Source of the DNA: Syntrophobacterales bacterium
GTDB taxonomy: Bacteria > Desulfobacterota > Syntrophobacteria > Syntrophobacterales > Thermodesulforhabdaceae
Length of the DNA: 64,000 nucleotides
Direction: 5' to 3'
Assembly (NCBI GenBank): GCA_026417655.1
Contig: JAOACS010000025.1
Location: forward strand, 1 to 64,000
Below the pieces are notes generated by a model. The model did not search any database, had not been told where the DNA came from, and worked only from the letters and a program-made list of their open reading frames with translations. Positions 46,864-56,057 of the stretch are shown piece by piece (position 1 is the first letter of the stretch; the number at the start of each line of letters is the position of its first letter). The translations under genes were made by a program, and so were the position numbers.

Positions 46864-48219
46864 GTGACGAATGTTCTTGAACACCCAACATTCAAACGTA
46901 TCACCGATCGGGTAGGGAAATTCAACCTAAAGGGTAAAAAATTACTGATCCCGGACATGGCACCTATTGGAGCTAGACTGTTTGCGGCCTCTTTCAGATC
47001 CTTTGGGGTTGATGCAGAGGTTATGGAGACCTGCAAAGGGCTTGATCTGGGAAAGGCCTTTACTTCTGGAAAAGAATGTTACCCCTGTCAGGTAACGCTA
47101 GGAGATGTGCTCTTTCATCTAAACCGTGAAAAGGAAAGGTTGGGAAAGGATTTTTCTCCTGAAAATTATGTTTATTTTCTACCGGAAGCCGATGGGCCCT
47201 GCCGATTTGGTATGTATAACAAGTTCCAGCGTCTTGTGTTGGATAGATTTCCTCAATTTGCTGATGTAAGGATCGCCTATCTATCCACTGCGGATGCCTA
47301 TTCGACCGAGGGAATTCTTCCTCCTGAAGAGGCTTCTCTTTTTAGGAAGCTTTCCTATGTGGGTATGGTCGTTGTTGACGTCTTAGATAGGATCACCTGG
47401 AGAGTAAGACCCTATGAACGTATTCCTGGATCGACCGATAGGCTCATAGAGGAAGCTGTGAGAAAACTTGAAGCTCTTCTCTCTGAGAGGGGAAGGAAGT
47501 TACCATTTAAGGAAATGTATGAAATTGTCGAGGACACAGCGGAAAAGGCTAAAGCCCTTATTGACTATCGGATACCTCGTAAGCCTAAGATAGGTATAGT
47601 TGGGGAGATTTATCTTCGGACTCACCCTGGATCAAATCAAAACCTCATCCGTCTTATAGAGCGCTTTGGTGGCGAAGTGGTCAATGCCTCACTTTCCGAG
47701 TGGTTTAATTTCGTGAGCTATGAGGGGCTTAGAAAGCTTTCTAGAGAGATTAGACTTGCCTGGCATCTTCGGTATCATCGTTCTTTATGGCCTTTTACCA
47801 AAAGACTTATCGCTCAGGGGCTAGAGGTCGGTTATCAAACTATAAGGCAGAGACAAGTTTACAGGAGGGTCCTTGATAAGCTCGATATACAACCGGATCA
47901 TTCTGTGTGGAGGATCGAGAGCCACTTAAGGAAATCGGGGCTCTTTTCTTTTCAAATAGGTACAGAGGCTGCCCTCAGTATAGGGGGAGCCATTGAGTAT
48001 ATCCTTGAGGGCTTCGATGGTATTGTAAATGTCTTTCCCTTTACCTGTATGCCCAGTACAGTTTGTGCGGCAATTCTTAGGCCTATTCTCGCAAGATACC
48101 GTATTCCCTATCTCGATGTGGCCTATGACGACTCGATCCAACCCAATAGAGAGATGGCTATAAGGACCTTCGTCTATCAAGCTTCTCAGAGGAGATTTCA
48201 AAAGGCAAAAGGGGCATGA
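46864..48219 (+). CDS. Second half of split activase (HgdB/DUF2229-related)
   Basis: A 451-residue protein homologous to the C-terminal part of the large activase-type proteins, related to 2-hydroxyacyl-CoA dehydratase beta-like folds. Cys-containing segments LLIPDMAPIGARLFAASF, TSGKECYPCQVTLGD and FPFTCMPSTVCAA are typical. A TTG start at 46831 is in frame, but the GTG at 46864 has GAGGGG 8 bases upstream and leaves no overlap with the activase. It is 13 bases after the activase stop and ends with an ATGA overlap into RNase G. It probably forms a complex with the preceding protein. Confidence 0.85.
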   Translation: MTNVLEHPTFKRITDRVGKFNLKGKKLLIPDMAPIGARLFAASFRSFGVDAEVMETCKGLDLGKAFTSGKECYPCQVTLGDVLFHLNREKERLGKDFSPENYVYFLPEADGPCRFGMYNKFQRLVLDRFPQFADVRIAYLSTADAYSTEGILPPEEASLFRKLSYVGMVVVDVLDRITWRVRPYERIPGSTDRLIEEAVRKLEALLSERGRKLPFKEMYEIVEDTAEKAKALIDYRIPRKPKIGIVGEIYLRTHPGSNQNLIRLIERFGGEVVNASLSEWFNFVSYEGLRKLSREIRLAWHLRYHRSLWPFTKRLIAQGLEVGYQTIRQRQVYRRVLDKLDIQPDHSVWRIESHLRKSGLFSFQIGTEAALSIGGAIEYILEGFDGIVNVFPFTCMPSTVCAAILRPILARYRIPYLDVAYDDSIQPNREMAIRTFVYQASQRRFQKAKGA

Positions 48220-49703
48220 GTAATCAGATCTTACTAATTAACGCTATTCATCCTGAGGAATTTCGTATCGCCCTTTTGGAAGGTTCCAGCCTGGAGGGTT
48301 TCTTCATAGAGACGACATCGAGAGCCAGCTACATCGGTAATATTTACAAAGGCGTTGTAGAGCAGGTTCAACCGTCATTACAGGCTGCCTTCGTAAACTA
48401 TGGTGCTGACCGAAATGGGTTTCTCCCTATCGATGAAATCCATCCCGAGTATTTCTTCCAAGAACCCGAAGGTGAACTACGCATACAGGATCTTATTCAA
48501 CCTGGACAGGAGGTTCTTGTGCAGGTTACTAAGGATGCGGGAAATCATAAAGGTGCAGCCCTTACAACGTATATATCCCTTGCAGGAAGATATATTGTAT
48601 TAATGCCGGGGCGAGACAATAGGGCTATATCAAGAAAAATTCTGGATGAGGAGCAAAGGGAACGTTTGAAGAGGATAGCTCAGGAGATGCCCCTTCCCGA
48701 CGAGTTTGGGATTATAATAAGAACTGCTGCTGCGAACCAAACCAAGAAGGAGATTTTCAAAGATCTACGCCGCCTTCTACTGATATGGGAAAGCATCAAG
48801 GAGAGGGCCTCCTCCCAGCCTGCACCGTCTTTAATTTATCAGGAGCGGGGGCTGGCCATTAGGGTAATAAGAGATTATTTTACGCCGGATATTAAGCGCA
48901 TTGTGGTGGATCATAAGGACGTTTATCGGGAGGTCAAAGATTTTATAAGAATCATCAGCCCGAAACATCAAGGTTGTGTAGAACTCCATCGTCATACAAC
49001 CCCTCTTTTTACTCACTATAGGATTGAGGATCAGATCGAGCGGATCTTCGACAAAAGGGTTCCTCTCAAATCGGGTGGATATCTAATAATAGAGCAGACC
49101 GAGGCATTAGTAGCCATCGATGTCAATTCTGGGGGCGCCACGTCAGAGAAGGATATCGAAGAGACGGCTTTTAGAGTCAATATGGAGGCTGCGGCGGAGA
49201 TCCCACGGCAGTTACGTCTCAGGGACCTTGGTGGGTTAATTGTTATCGATTTTATTGATATGAGCCATCCGAGTCGGAGGGCGAGAGTGGAGCAGGAACT
49301 AAGGAGAATGGCTCGCAAAGACAAGGCGAAAATAACTATTGGCAAAATCTCCCGTTTTGGTCTCCTTGAGATGTCTAGGCAACATCTTGGCATGGGTATT
49401 CAAATGGGGTCATACCGGGAATGTCCCTATTGTAACGGAACAGGAATGGTAAGGACAGCAGAGGCGGCGGCTTTGTCTTTTTTGAGAAGAATTTGGTCAA
49501 GGCTTGCAATGGATGATGAGATCCAAGGTCTTCGCATAAAGGTTTCACCGGAGGTAGCTTTTTATCTTCTCAATAGAAAGCGCCCAGACATTATGGACCT
49601 AGAGGAGAGATACCGGGTAACCATATTTGTTGAGGGTGATCCATCTCTTAGGCATGATGATGCGGTAATCGAAGAACTAAACGGTAAGAGGTGTGACCTT
49701 TAG
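48216..49703 (+). CDS. rng: Ribonuclease G/E family endoribonuclease
   Basis: A 495-residue Rne/Rng nuclease that trims 16S rRNA 5' ends and initiates mRNA decay. It has an S1-like RNA-binding domain (GNIYKGVVEQVQPSLQAAFVNYG through residue 125 or so), the catalytic DNase-I-like region with VAIDVNSGGATSEKDIEETAFRVN metal-site Asp residues, RQLRLRDLGGLIVIDFIDM, and the Zn-link ECPYCNGTG. It lacks the long C-terminal scaffold of RNase E, so the G form is likely. The ATG overlaps the previous stop. Confidence 0.95.
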   Translation: MSNQILLINAIHPEEFRIALLEGSSLEGFFIETTSRASYIGNIYKGVVEQVQPSLQAAFVNYGADRNGFLPIDEIHPEYFFQEPEGELRIQDLIQPGQEVLVQVTKDAGNHKGAALTTYISLAGRYIVLMPGRDNRAISRKILDEEQRERLKRIAQEMPLPDEFGIIIRTAAANQTKKEIFKDLRRLLLIWESIKERASSQPAPSLIYQERGLAIRVIRDYFTPDIKRIVVDHKDVYREVKDFIRIISPKHQGCVELHRHTTPLFTHYRIEDQIERIFDKRVPLKSGGYLIIEQTEALVAIDVNSGGATSEKDIEETAFRVNMEAAAEIPRQLRLRDLGGLIVIDFIDMSHPSRRARVEQELRRMARKDKAKITIGKISRFGLLEMSRQHLGMGIQMGSYRECPYCNGTGMVRTAEAAALSFLRRIWSRLAMDDEIQGLRIKVSPEVAFYLLNRKRPDIMDLEERYRVTIFVEGDPSLRHDDAVIEELNGKRCDL

Positions 49704-49705
49704 GA

Positions 49706-51133
49706 TTATTTTTTTTCTATAAAAGCTCTGTTGGGGACAAAGATCTTCCCCGGATTTAATATGTTATATGGGTCAAGAGAGCATTTTATTCGCCACATGG
49801 TTTCCAATGTCTCGGGGGAGATTTCCCATCTTATGAAGGGGGATTTGGCAAGACCTATACCGTGCTCTCCGGAAATGGATCCCCTTAACTCAATAACCGC
49901 CTGAAAGAGGGATTCGGTGGCTTTTATGGCGGCCTTTCGTTCCCCTTCATCCTCGGGATTGTAAAGGATGTTTACATGGAGATTCCCATCTCCTGCATGT
50001 CCAAAACTCACAATAGGAAGGCTAAACCGTTTGGATATGGCTTGGACAGCCTTTACAAGGTGAGGAAGTTTTGACCTGGGAACAACAACATCTTCGTTGA
50101 TTTTTGCAGGTCTTATTCTTGCTAGACTCGGAGAAATCGCTCTTCTAACCGACCAAAGTGATTCACTTTCTTTTTCATCGTAGGATGCCGATACCAACAA
50201 TGCACCGTTATCAATACATATTTGACGCACAGCATCGGTGTTTCTATCTAAGAGTGGTTGGGGATCATCTAACTCTATAAGGAGAATGCTTCCAGTTTCA
50301 TCAGGTATGTTGGGCTTTGGTTCTTCCCTTGTATCTCTTAAATAGGAAGAGACCAGGGATATTATAGCCCCGTCCATAAATTCTATCGCCGAAGGAAGGA
50401 TCCGGCTCTTTAGGATGCCTACCACAGCTTTTGCAGCGTCTTCTTCGTTACGGAATGGCACAAAAAGTAGGTACCGCTCCTTTGGCATTGGGATAAGTCT
50501 TAAAAGAATTTTTGTGATTATTCCCAAGGTTCCTTCAGAGCCCACCATGAGCCGCGTAAGATCATAGCCTACAGCCCGTTTTACAGTCGACCCCCCTGTC
50601 TTAATAATCTCTCCCGAGGCCAGGACCACCTCAAGTCCAAGCACGTAATCCTTCGTTACACCGTATTTTACCGCCCTTGGACCGCCAGCCCCAGTAGCCA
50701 CATTTCCACCTATTGTTGAAAATGCAAGGCTTGATGGGTCGGGAGGATAAAACAATCCATGGGAAGCTACAGCCCTTTGAAGTGTTCCTGTTACCACTCC
50801 TGGCTCCACAAGGACAGTGAAGTTATCATCATCGATTTCGATAATCCGATTCATCCGCTCTGTAGAAAGAACAACACCCCCCTCTGTTGGGACAGCTCCA
50901 CCGACCATCCCACTTCCGGCCCCTCTTGGGTAGATTGGTATTCGTTCACGAGAGGCTTCTTTGAGGATGAGGGAAACCTCTTCAGAAGAGCTCGGCATAA
51001 TAACACAGGCTGGCATAGCTTCTAATCTGCTAGCGTCAAAGCCATAGGCCAGTCTGTCTTCAGGATCTAGCAGAAGATTTTGGTGACCTACTATTTGGGC
51101 GCATTTCAAAAGGAAGCCGTCTTTTTCTACCAT
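49706..51133 (-). CDS. FAD-binding 2-hydroxyacid oxidase/dehydrogenase (GlcD/D-LDH-like)
   Basis: A 475-residue flavoprotein of the VAO/PCMH family. The FAD-binding part has IPIYPRGAGSGMVGGAVP, ILVEPGVVTGTLQRAV-like sequence, SLAFSTIGGNVATGAGGPRAVKYGVTKDYV and GSEGTLGIITK. The C-terminal domain has the catalytic His in FGHAGDGNLHVNI and ISGEHGIG. It oxidises glycolate or D-lactate, passing electrons to a quinone or Fe-S partner. The GlcE/GlcF or LutAB partners are absent from the window. It overlaps the PBP gene by 7 bases and converges with rng 2 bases away. Confidence 0.9.
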   Translation of the reverse strand: MVEKDGFLLKCAQIVGHQNLLLDPEDRLAYGFDASRLEAMPACVIMPSSSEEVSLILKEASRERIPIYPRGAGSGMVGGAVPTEGGVVLSTERMNRIIEIDDDNFTVLVEPGVVTGTLQRAVASHGLFYPPDPSSLAFSTIGGNVATGAGGPRAVKYGVTKDYVLGLEVVLASGEIIKTGGSTVKRAVGYDLTRLMVGSEGTLGIITKILLRLIPMPKERYLLFVPFRNEEDAAKAVVGILKSRILPSAIEFMDGAIISLVSSYLRDTREEPKPNIPDETGSILLIELDDPQPLLDRNTDAVRQICIDNGALLVSASYDEKESESLWSVRRAISPSLARIRPAKINEDVVVPRSKLPHLVKAVQAISKRFSLPIVSFGHAGDGNLHVNILYNPEDEGERKAAIKATESLFQAVIELRGSISGEHGIGLAKSPFIRWEISPETLETMWRIKCSLDPYNILNPGKIFVPNRAFIEKK

Positions 51134-53442
51134 GAGCTTTCCTTCCCTTTTTCCAGTTCGTAGGATTTTTTAATATTGGAACCATGAATAGGGCAAGGTT
51201 TTGTAGGTTCATGGACCTTTATAAAATGCTCCGTGTAAACGTAGGAGCAATTGTCTGTGGAAAGGGCTCCAGAGTCTCCGCATATAGGTCTTTCAACGAT
51301 ATTTGAAGGGGGATGGAAGGGTTGGGGATTTAGGAGATAGGATATACGTTTCATGAAATTTCCCCAGACAGGCATAGCCCCTGTTGCTCCAGTAAGTCCC
51401 ATAGGATAGTCTTTATCGAAGCCTACCCACACGAGGGCCACCATATCGGTTGTATAGCCTACAAACCAAGCGTCCTGTAATTGGTTGGTTGTTCCAGTCT
51501 TGGCAGCACAGGGGAAGGTTATTCCCATTTCGGAAAGGGACTTAGCGGTACCTCGTTTTACAACACCTTCTAGGGCGCTGGTTATGAGGAAAGCCTCCTC
51601 ACTGGAGGCGATCTTGAGCCATTCTATGTGGTGCTGTTGTTGAAGGACGCCATTGGCATCATAAACCTCCTTTACAGTTATAAGATAGGGTTTATCGCCA
51701 TTGTTGGCTAGAGCTGTATAGGCCGATGCAAGATTTAACGGTGTGACCTCCATTGTCCCTAAAGCTATCGATGGATAGGGGGTTAGCTGGTTGTAGAGGT
51801 TAATTTTCCGAAGGAGGTAACCAATATCCTCAAGTCCTACATCTATAGCGAGCCTTACTGTTGGAACATCGAGGGACTGTTCCAATGCTTCCCTAAGGGT
51901 TACGCTCCCTCGAAAGTTACGATCGTAATTTTCAAGAATCCATGGGGTTCCATTTATGGAGATTGTGAACGGCCTATCTTCAAGGCGGCTAGCAAGAGTC
52001 CAGCCCTTTTTAATAGCTTCAAGATATATGAAGGGCTTTATTACGGAGCCTGGCTGCCTCATCGCTTTGGTTGCCCTATTGAAGATACTTACCGAATAAT
52101 CCCTTCCTCCAACTAGGGCTCTGACCATACCAGTTTTAGGCTGAACAGATATTATGACGCCCTGGAGAAGTTCTCCTTCAGGATCTTTTAAATGCGGGTT
52201 TGAGGCCTCTATCTTTTGAAGCTCCTCTCTTAAGGCCTGTTCGGCTTCATCTTCTATTTCTGGGATGAGGCTTGTGTAAATTACTAAGCCTTCGGATTCG
52301 AGAACTTTCGGATCGTAAAGTTGTTTTAGTTGTTCAAAGACCAAGTCCACAAAATAGGGGGCCTTTTTGATAGGGATACTGAGGCCGTGGAATGTCTCAA
52401 TAGGCTTATTTTTTATTGTTTTCATGGTTTCCTGGTCAATTTTTCCCTGTTCTGCCATAGCTTCTAGGACAACATCGCGCCTAGCTTTGGCGCGGTCCGG
52501 GTGAAGTATTGGATTATATAGATTTGGAGCCTTTATCATACCAGCAAGGGTAGCCGCTTCCGAAAGGTTCAAATCCTCTACGTTCTTTCCAAAATAAATT
52601 CTAGCCGCTTCACCCATGCCTCGGATTTCGATGCCGCCTCTTTGCCCCATGTAAATCTCGTTAAGATACATTTCCATGATCTCGTCTTTAGTGTAACGCA
52701 GTTCAATTATCAAAGAGATAATCGCCTCAAGAAGTTTTCTCCTAAAAGTTCTTTCCGGTTCTAGAAAATAGTTTTTCACTAATTGCTGTGTTATGGTTGA
52801 TCCTCCTTGAACGATCTTCTTAGCTCGTAGATCCACTATGAGCGCCCTTATTATTCCCAGAATATCCAAACCAGGGTGTCCGTAAAATCGTTTGTCTTCT
52901 ATAGCTACAACGGCATCCTTAAGGAAGGGTGAGACATTACGGATACTTATGAGTAATCGTTGTTTTTTCTCTGTGCCAAAAAGTCTAGAGAGCTCTACCG
53001 GTTCTAGTTCCCAATAGGGTAGAGACTCTCCTTCTGAAAATATTTCCTTTAAAAGATCGTTTTTAATTTTAAAGTGAACCTTCCTTTCCTTAATATTTTT
53101 TCCAGGGAACTTAAAAGCTCGGAACCATACTACACATTCGCCCCTGGTTTTATCTATCCAATATTCTCCAGGGCGAATGGACGGTTGGAAACCCTTTCGA
53201 TAGAATCGCCTCTCAAGCATCTTAGAGAGCGTTTCTAAACTAAGAGGTATGCCTGGGAAGAGGATGACCGTGTCTGAGAAGATGTAGGATGGAATGCTCC
53301 ATCGCTGGCCGGAAAAACGTTTTTCTACCTGCCAGGAAAAGTAAAAAAATATACCCGCCATGAAAACCAGGACAGAGACTAAACATCCTACAAAGACATA
53401 AAAAACTCTAAGCCGTCTTTTCCTGTATAACCTAAATGACAA
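51127..53442 (-). CDS. mrcB: Bifunctional penicillin-binding protein 1B-like
   Basis: A 771-residue class A PBP that polymerises and crosslinks peptidoglycan in the periplasm. Order: cytosolic Arg-rich tail, one membrane helix (about 12-34), a UB2H-like domain (about 60-140), the GT51 glycosyltransferase with AIEDKRFYGHPGLD and GGSTITQQLVKN (catalytic Glu in the first), and a transpeptidase with the acyl Ser in RQPGSVIKPF, and KTGTTN. The UB2H-like segment is what separates PBP1b from PBP1a. Five CxxC-independent Cys at the end (CPIHGS and others) are unusual but not decisive. The end shares 7 bases with the oxidase gene. Confidence 0.93.
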   Translation of the reverse strand: MSFRLYRKRRLRVFYVFVGCLVSVLVFMAGIFFYFSWQVEKRFSGQRWSIPSYIFSDTVILFPGIPLSLETLSKMLERRFYRKGFQPSIRPGEYWIDKTRGECVVWFRAFKFPGKNIKERKVHFKIKNDLLKEIFSEGESLPYWELEPVELSRLFGTEKKQRLLISIRNVSPFLKDAVVAIEDKRFYGHPGLDILGIIRALIVDLRAKKIVQGGSTITQQLVKNYFLEPERTFRRKLLEAIISLIIELRYTKDEIMEMYLNEIYMGQRGGIEIRGMGEAARIYFGKNVEDLNLSEAATLAGMIKAPNLYNPILHPDRAKARRDVVLEAMAEQGKIDQETMKTIKNKPIETFHGLSIPIKKAPYFVDLVFEQLKQLYDPKVLESEGLVIYTSLIPEIEDEAEQALREELQKIEASNPHLKDPEGELLQGVIISVQPKTGMVRALVGGRDYSVSIFNRATKAMRQPGSVIKPFIYLEAIKKGWTLASRLEDRPFTISINGTPWILENYDRNFRGSVTLREALEQSLDVPTVRLAIDVGLEDIGYLLRKINLYNQLTPYPSIALGTMEVTPLNLASAYTALANNGDKPYLITVKEVYDANGVLQQQHHIEWLKIASSEEAFLITSALEGVVKRGTAKSLSEMGITFPCAAKTGTTNQLQDAWFVGYTTDMVALVWVGFDKDYPMGLTGATGAMPVWGNFMKRISYLLNPQPFHPPSNIVERPICGDSGALSTDNCSYVYTEHFIKVHEPTKPCPIHGSNIKKSYELEKGKESSW

Positions 53443-53457
53443 ATAACATAACCCTAT

Positions 53458-54270
53458 CTATTTACTAATCCAGAGGGCACCATTTTCGAAATCACTGAGC
53501 ATCTTGGAACTGCAGGATCCGGTAAGCCAGCTCCAGATTGTTCCCTCCTTAGGTTTGCTCCTTCCTATGGCCATTACCATTGCGCTGGAATCGCGGGCTT
53601 TTTTAAGTAGTATCTCTGCGGGCTTTCTTCCGGGAATAATTTCAGTAGTAATGCGTTCCTTGTCAACACCATTGGCAACTATTGCTTCTACCGCCTCATC
53701 TACAATTTTCTGACTTTGGAAGGAGGGGTCGCCAACATGACATACTGTAATTGTATGGTCCTCATCCTTTATCATGAATCCTACGTGATCCGCTATTCTG
53801 AAACTAGCTTCTGAGCCATCTGTAGCTACAATAATATGTCGTTTAAGGGCTTTTGTATGTTTACACACCCAAACTGGGAAGTCTATGCGGGCATCTAAGA
53901 TCTCGCGACTAGTGCTTGTGCCTAAAAGTCCTTCGAAGGCGAGGTAACCTCTTCGACCAAGCACCACCGCATCATAGAGTCCTTTGTGCCCTTCTCTTAC
54001 AATATCCTGAACGATGCCGAAACGTTTTTCAGCTATTTTAGTCTCGATATTGGAAGTAGCAAAACCGGCCATTGTGAGGAGTTCTGTTGCTACCTTTTGA
54101 GCTTCCAAGACATCTTGGTCTCTAAAGTTGTTACGATCCTTTGAAGGTGAACCCACGTAAAATAAGGTTATCCGAACATTTCTTTTGTTGGAAAAGAACA
54201 TAGCTACAAATCGCACCCCATAAAAACAGCTAGGTTCGTTGCTCATAGTGATAAGCAGGTGTTTATTCAT
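53458..54270 (-). CDS. Tandem universal stress protein (UspA-like)
   Basis: A 270-residue protein of two UspA-type Rossmann domains. The first (about 1-140) includes a VVLGRRGYLAFEGLLGTSTSREIL segment; the second (about 146-270) begins RHIIVATDGSEASFRIADHV, with VMAIGRSKPK and WSWLTGSCSSKML. The GxxGxxxG(S/T) nucleotide-binding loop is only partly recognisable (GRRGYLAFEGLLGTST; GRSKPKEGTIWSWLTGS). These proteins accumulate under stress or starvation; targets are usually unknown. Its 5' side faces panE across a 225-base divergent region. Confidence 0.82.
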   Translation of the reverse strand: MNKHLLITMSNEPSCFYGVRFVAMFFSNKRNVRITLFYVGSPSKDRNNFRDQDVLEAQKVATELLTMAGFATSNIETKIAEKRFGIVQDIVREGHKGLYDAVVLGRRGYLAFEGLLGTSTSREILDARIDFPVWVCKHTKALKRHIIVATDGSEASFRIADHVGFMIKDEDHTITVCHVGDPSFQSQKIVDEAVEAIVANGVDKERITTEIIPGRKPAEILLKKARDSSAMVMAIGRSKPKEGTIWSWLTGSCSSKMLSDFENGALWISK

Positions 54271-54495
54271 TTTTAGGGCTCCTTCTTGTCCTTGGGTTCT
54301 CTTTATCTTTCGTGGATTCTTGTAAACTTTAGATTACTTCCAGAGGGTTGACAAGTCCAAGGTGAGATTATTTAGAGCTCATCAGTTTTATGTTTTCAAA
54401 TGATCAAGACTTTTCTATTATGATCTACGATAATAGGGGTTATCTTCTAAAATACCACAGAAGTTAATTGACCGCTTTTCAAAGGGAGCGAGACC
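54271..54495. promoter_or_regulatory. Divergent usp-panE intergenic region
   Basis: The 225 bases hold no gene I can support. TTGACA at 54348-54353 (plus strand) is a perfect -35 hexamer but the best -10 at 17 bases (TTTAGA) is poor. TATGAT at 54418-54423 is a possible separate -10. Promoters for both genes must lie here. Confidence 0.35.
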
Positions 54496-55449
54496 ATGAA
54501 GGTTGGAGTAGTAGGAACTGGCGGTGTTGGTGGATATTTTGGTGGCCTTATCGCTATGTCGGGCAATGTAGATATTCATTTTTTAGCTCGAGGGAAACAT
54601 CTTCAGGTTATTGAAGAGGAGGGTCTTACGGTAGTTTCAAATGATAAAAGCACGACGGTTTTTGTCCATGCTACTTCTGAACCCCAAGATATAGGGTATG
54701 TTGATCTTATCCTTTTTTGCGTAAAGTCCTATGATACGGAATACACGGCTCGTTTTATGGAACCTATGGTTGGTCCTGATACTGTGATCCTTACATTGCA
54801 AAACGGCCTCGATAATGTGGACAAACTTGCTCAGTTCTATGATCTATCCCAGATTATGGCCGGTACCACTTACATAGAGTCCAGAGTAGCCTCTCCTGGT
54901 GTGATTGTCCACCGAGGACATCCTGGTCGTATCGTTTTTGGTGAGCTTAACGGTGAGATTACTGAGAGGGCGAAGAAGATATTAGACATGTTTATTAAGG
55001 CCAAAATAGAGGCAGTCTTGAGTGACCATATTTACCAGGTGCTTTGGGAAAAGTTCCTTTTAATATGTGCTATCCATGGGGTATGTACTGTTTCACGTTC
55101 CTCGATAGGTCAGGTTCTCGCCTGTGAAGAAACGAGGGAGCTGTTAAAGGGGGTTATGGAGGAGGTGAAGAAGATCGCCTTTCTTAAAGATGTAGGGCTT
55201 CCTGATGATATTGTAGATAGGTCGGTGATTATAGCCGAATCTTACGATGGAGCCTTCAAGCCTTCGATGTTAAGGGACCTAGAATGGAAACAACCCCTTG
55301 AAGTTGACGCTCTTAACGGGTTAGTGGTTAAAATGGGTCGGGAGCTTGGAGTGAGCACCCCTCTTAACTTCGCCATTTATGCAACTCTTAAGTTAGAGGA
55401 TCTTAAAATTCAAAATCCCTACTGGGCTTCGGTAGTTGAAAAGAGATAA
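54496..55449 (+). CDS. panE: 2-dehydropantoate 2-reductase (ketopantoate reductase)
   Basis: A 317-residue NADPH enzyme that reduces ketopantoate to pantoate for CoA synthesis. The Rossmann motif GVVGTGGVGGYFGG opens the protein; LFCVKSYDTE and TLQNGLDN form the second conserved block, and the catalytic Lys lies in VLWEKFLLICAIHG, with NGLVVKMGRELGVSTP near the C-terminus. Length is normal. GGGAGCG precedes the ATG. No panB or panC is nearby, and related ApbA/PanE paralogues can have other substrates. Confidence 0.9.
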   Translation: MKVGVVGTGGVGGYFGGLIAMSGNVDIHFLARGKHLQVIEEEGLTVVSNDKSTTVFVHATSEPQDIGYVDLILFCVKSYDTEYTARFMEPMVGPDTVILTLQNGLDNVDKLAQFYDLSQIMAGTTYIESRVASPGVIVHRGHPGRIVFGELNGEITERAKKILDMFIKAKIEAVLSDHIYQVLWEKFLLICAIHGVCTVSRSSIGQVLACEETRELLKGVMEEVKKIAFLKDVGLPDDIVDRSVIIAESYDGAFKPSMLRDLEWKQPLEVDALNGLVVKMGRELGVSTPLNFAIYATLKLEDLKIQNPYWASVVEKR

Positions 55450-55484
55450 GGAGTAAAAAGGGAGATAGGGGGAATACGTAGGGT

Positions 55485-56045
55485 ATGAAGGATTATTATA
55501 AGATTCTTGGTGTGCCCCGTAATGCTTCCCATGAAAGTATATGCGAAGCCTATCGTAGAGCCGCTAAGAAGTATCATCCCGATGTGGTAGGTACGGGTGA
55601 TCATGAACGATTTTTGGAAATTAGGGAGGCCTATGAAGTATTAGGGAATCCTGAGCGTAGAAGGCAATATGATCGTATTAGAGAAAAAAGTAGCCAGAGA
55701 TTCAATAAATTGTATTCTAAGAGGGAAGGATATTCTCGAGTATTTAGAGAATGTAGCACTGTTAGGGCCGAGCTCATTTTATCTCGATCAGAAGCCTATT
55801 ATGGGGGGCTCTTTACCGTTAATGTTCCCTTTAATATTCTCTGTACTTCTTGTAATGGTCTGTGGTGGCACTCTTGGTATTGTCGACAATGTCACGGTAA
55901 CGGTATAGTCAACATGTTAATGCCAATTACGGTTAAGGTGCCTCCTAGAACTATTCCTGGAACTGTCATTATTCTTAAGTGTACTGACCCCTGGGGAAGA
56001 CTGGTTCAGGTCGAATTTTTTTGCAGGATAGAAAGTCTCTTATAG
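55485..56045 (+). CDS. Short DnaJ-like protein with one zinc-type CxxC pair
   Basis: A 186-residue protein. Residues 1-65 are a J domain with the HPD motif (KYHPDVVG) and the [13 protein letters not shown] start, which stimulates a DnaK ATPase. The central part has [21 protein letters not shown]: only two CxxC(x)G repeats instead of the four in DnaJ, and a shortened beta-rich region follows. It lacks the second client-binding domain and dimerisation tail. It is therefore a small specialised co-chaperone rather than the main DnaJ. It may act with products of adjacent genes, but nothing shows this. Confidence 0.85.
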   Translation: MKDYYKILGVPRNASHESICEAYRRAAKKYHPDVVGTGDHERFLEIREAYEVLGNPERRRQYDRIREKSSQRFNKLYSKREGYSRVFRECSTVRAELILSRSEAYYGGLFTVNVPFNILCTSCNGLWWHSWYCRQCHGNGIVNMLMPITVKVPPRTIPGTVIILKCTDPWGRLVQVEFFCRIESLL

Positions 56046-56057
56046 AGAGGGTAACAA

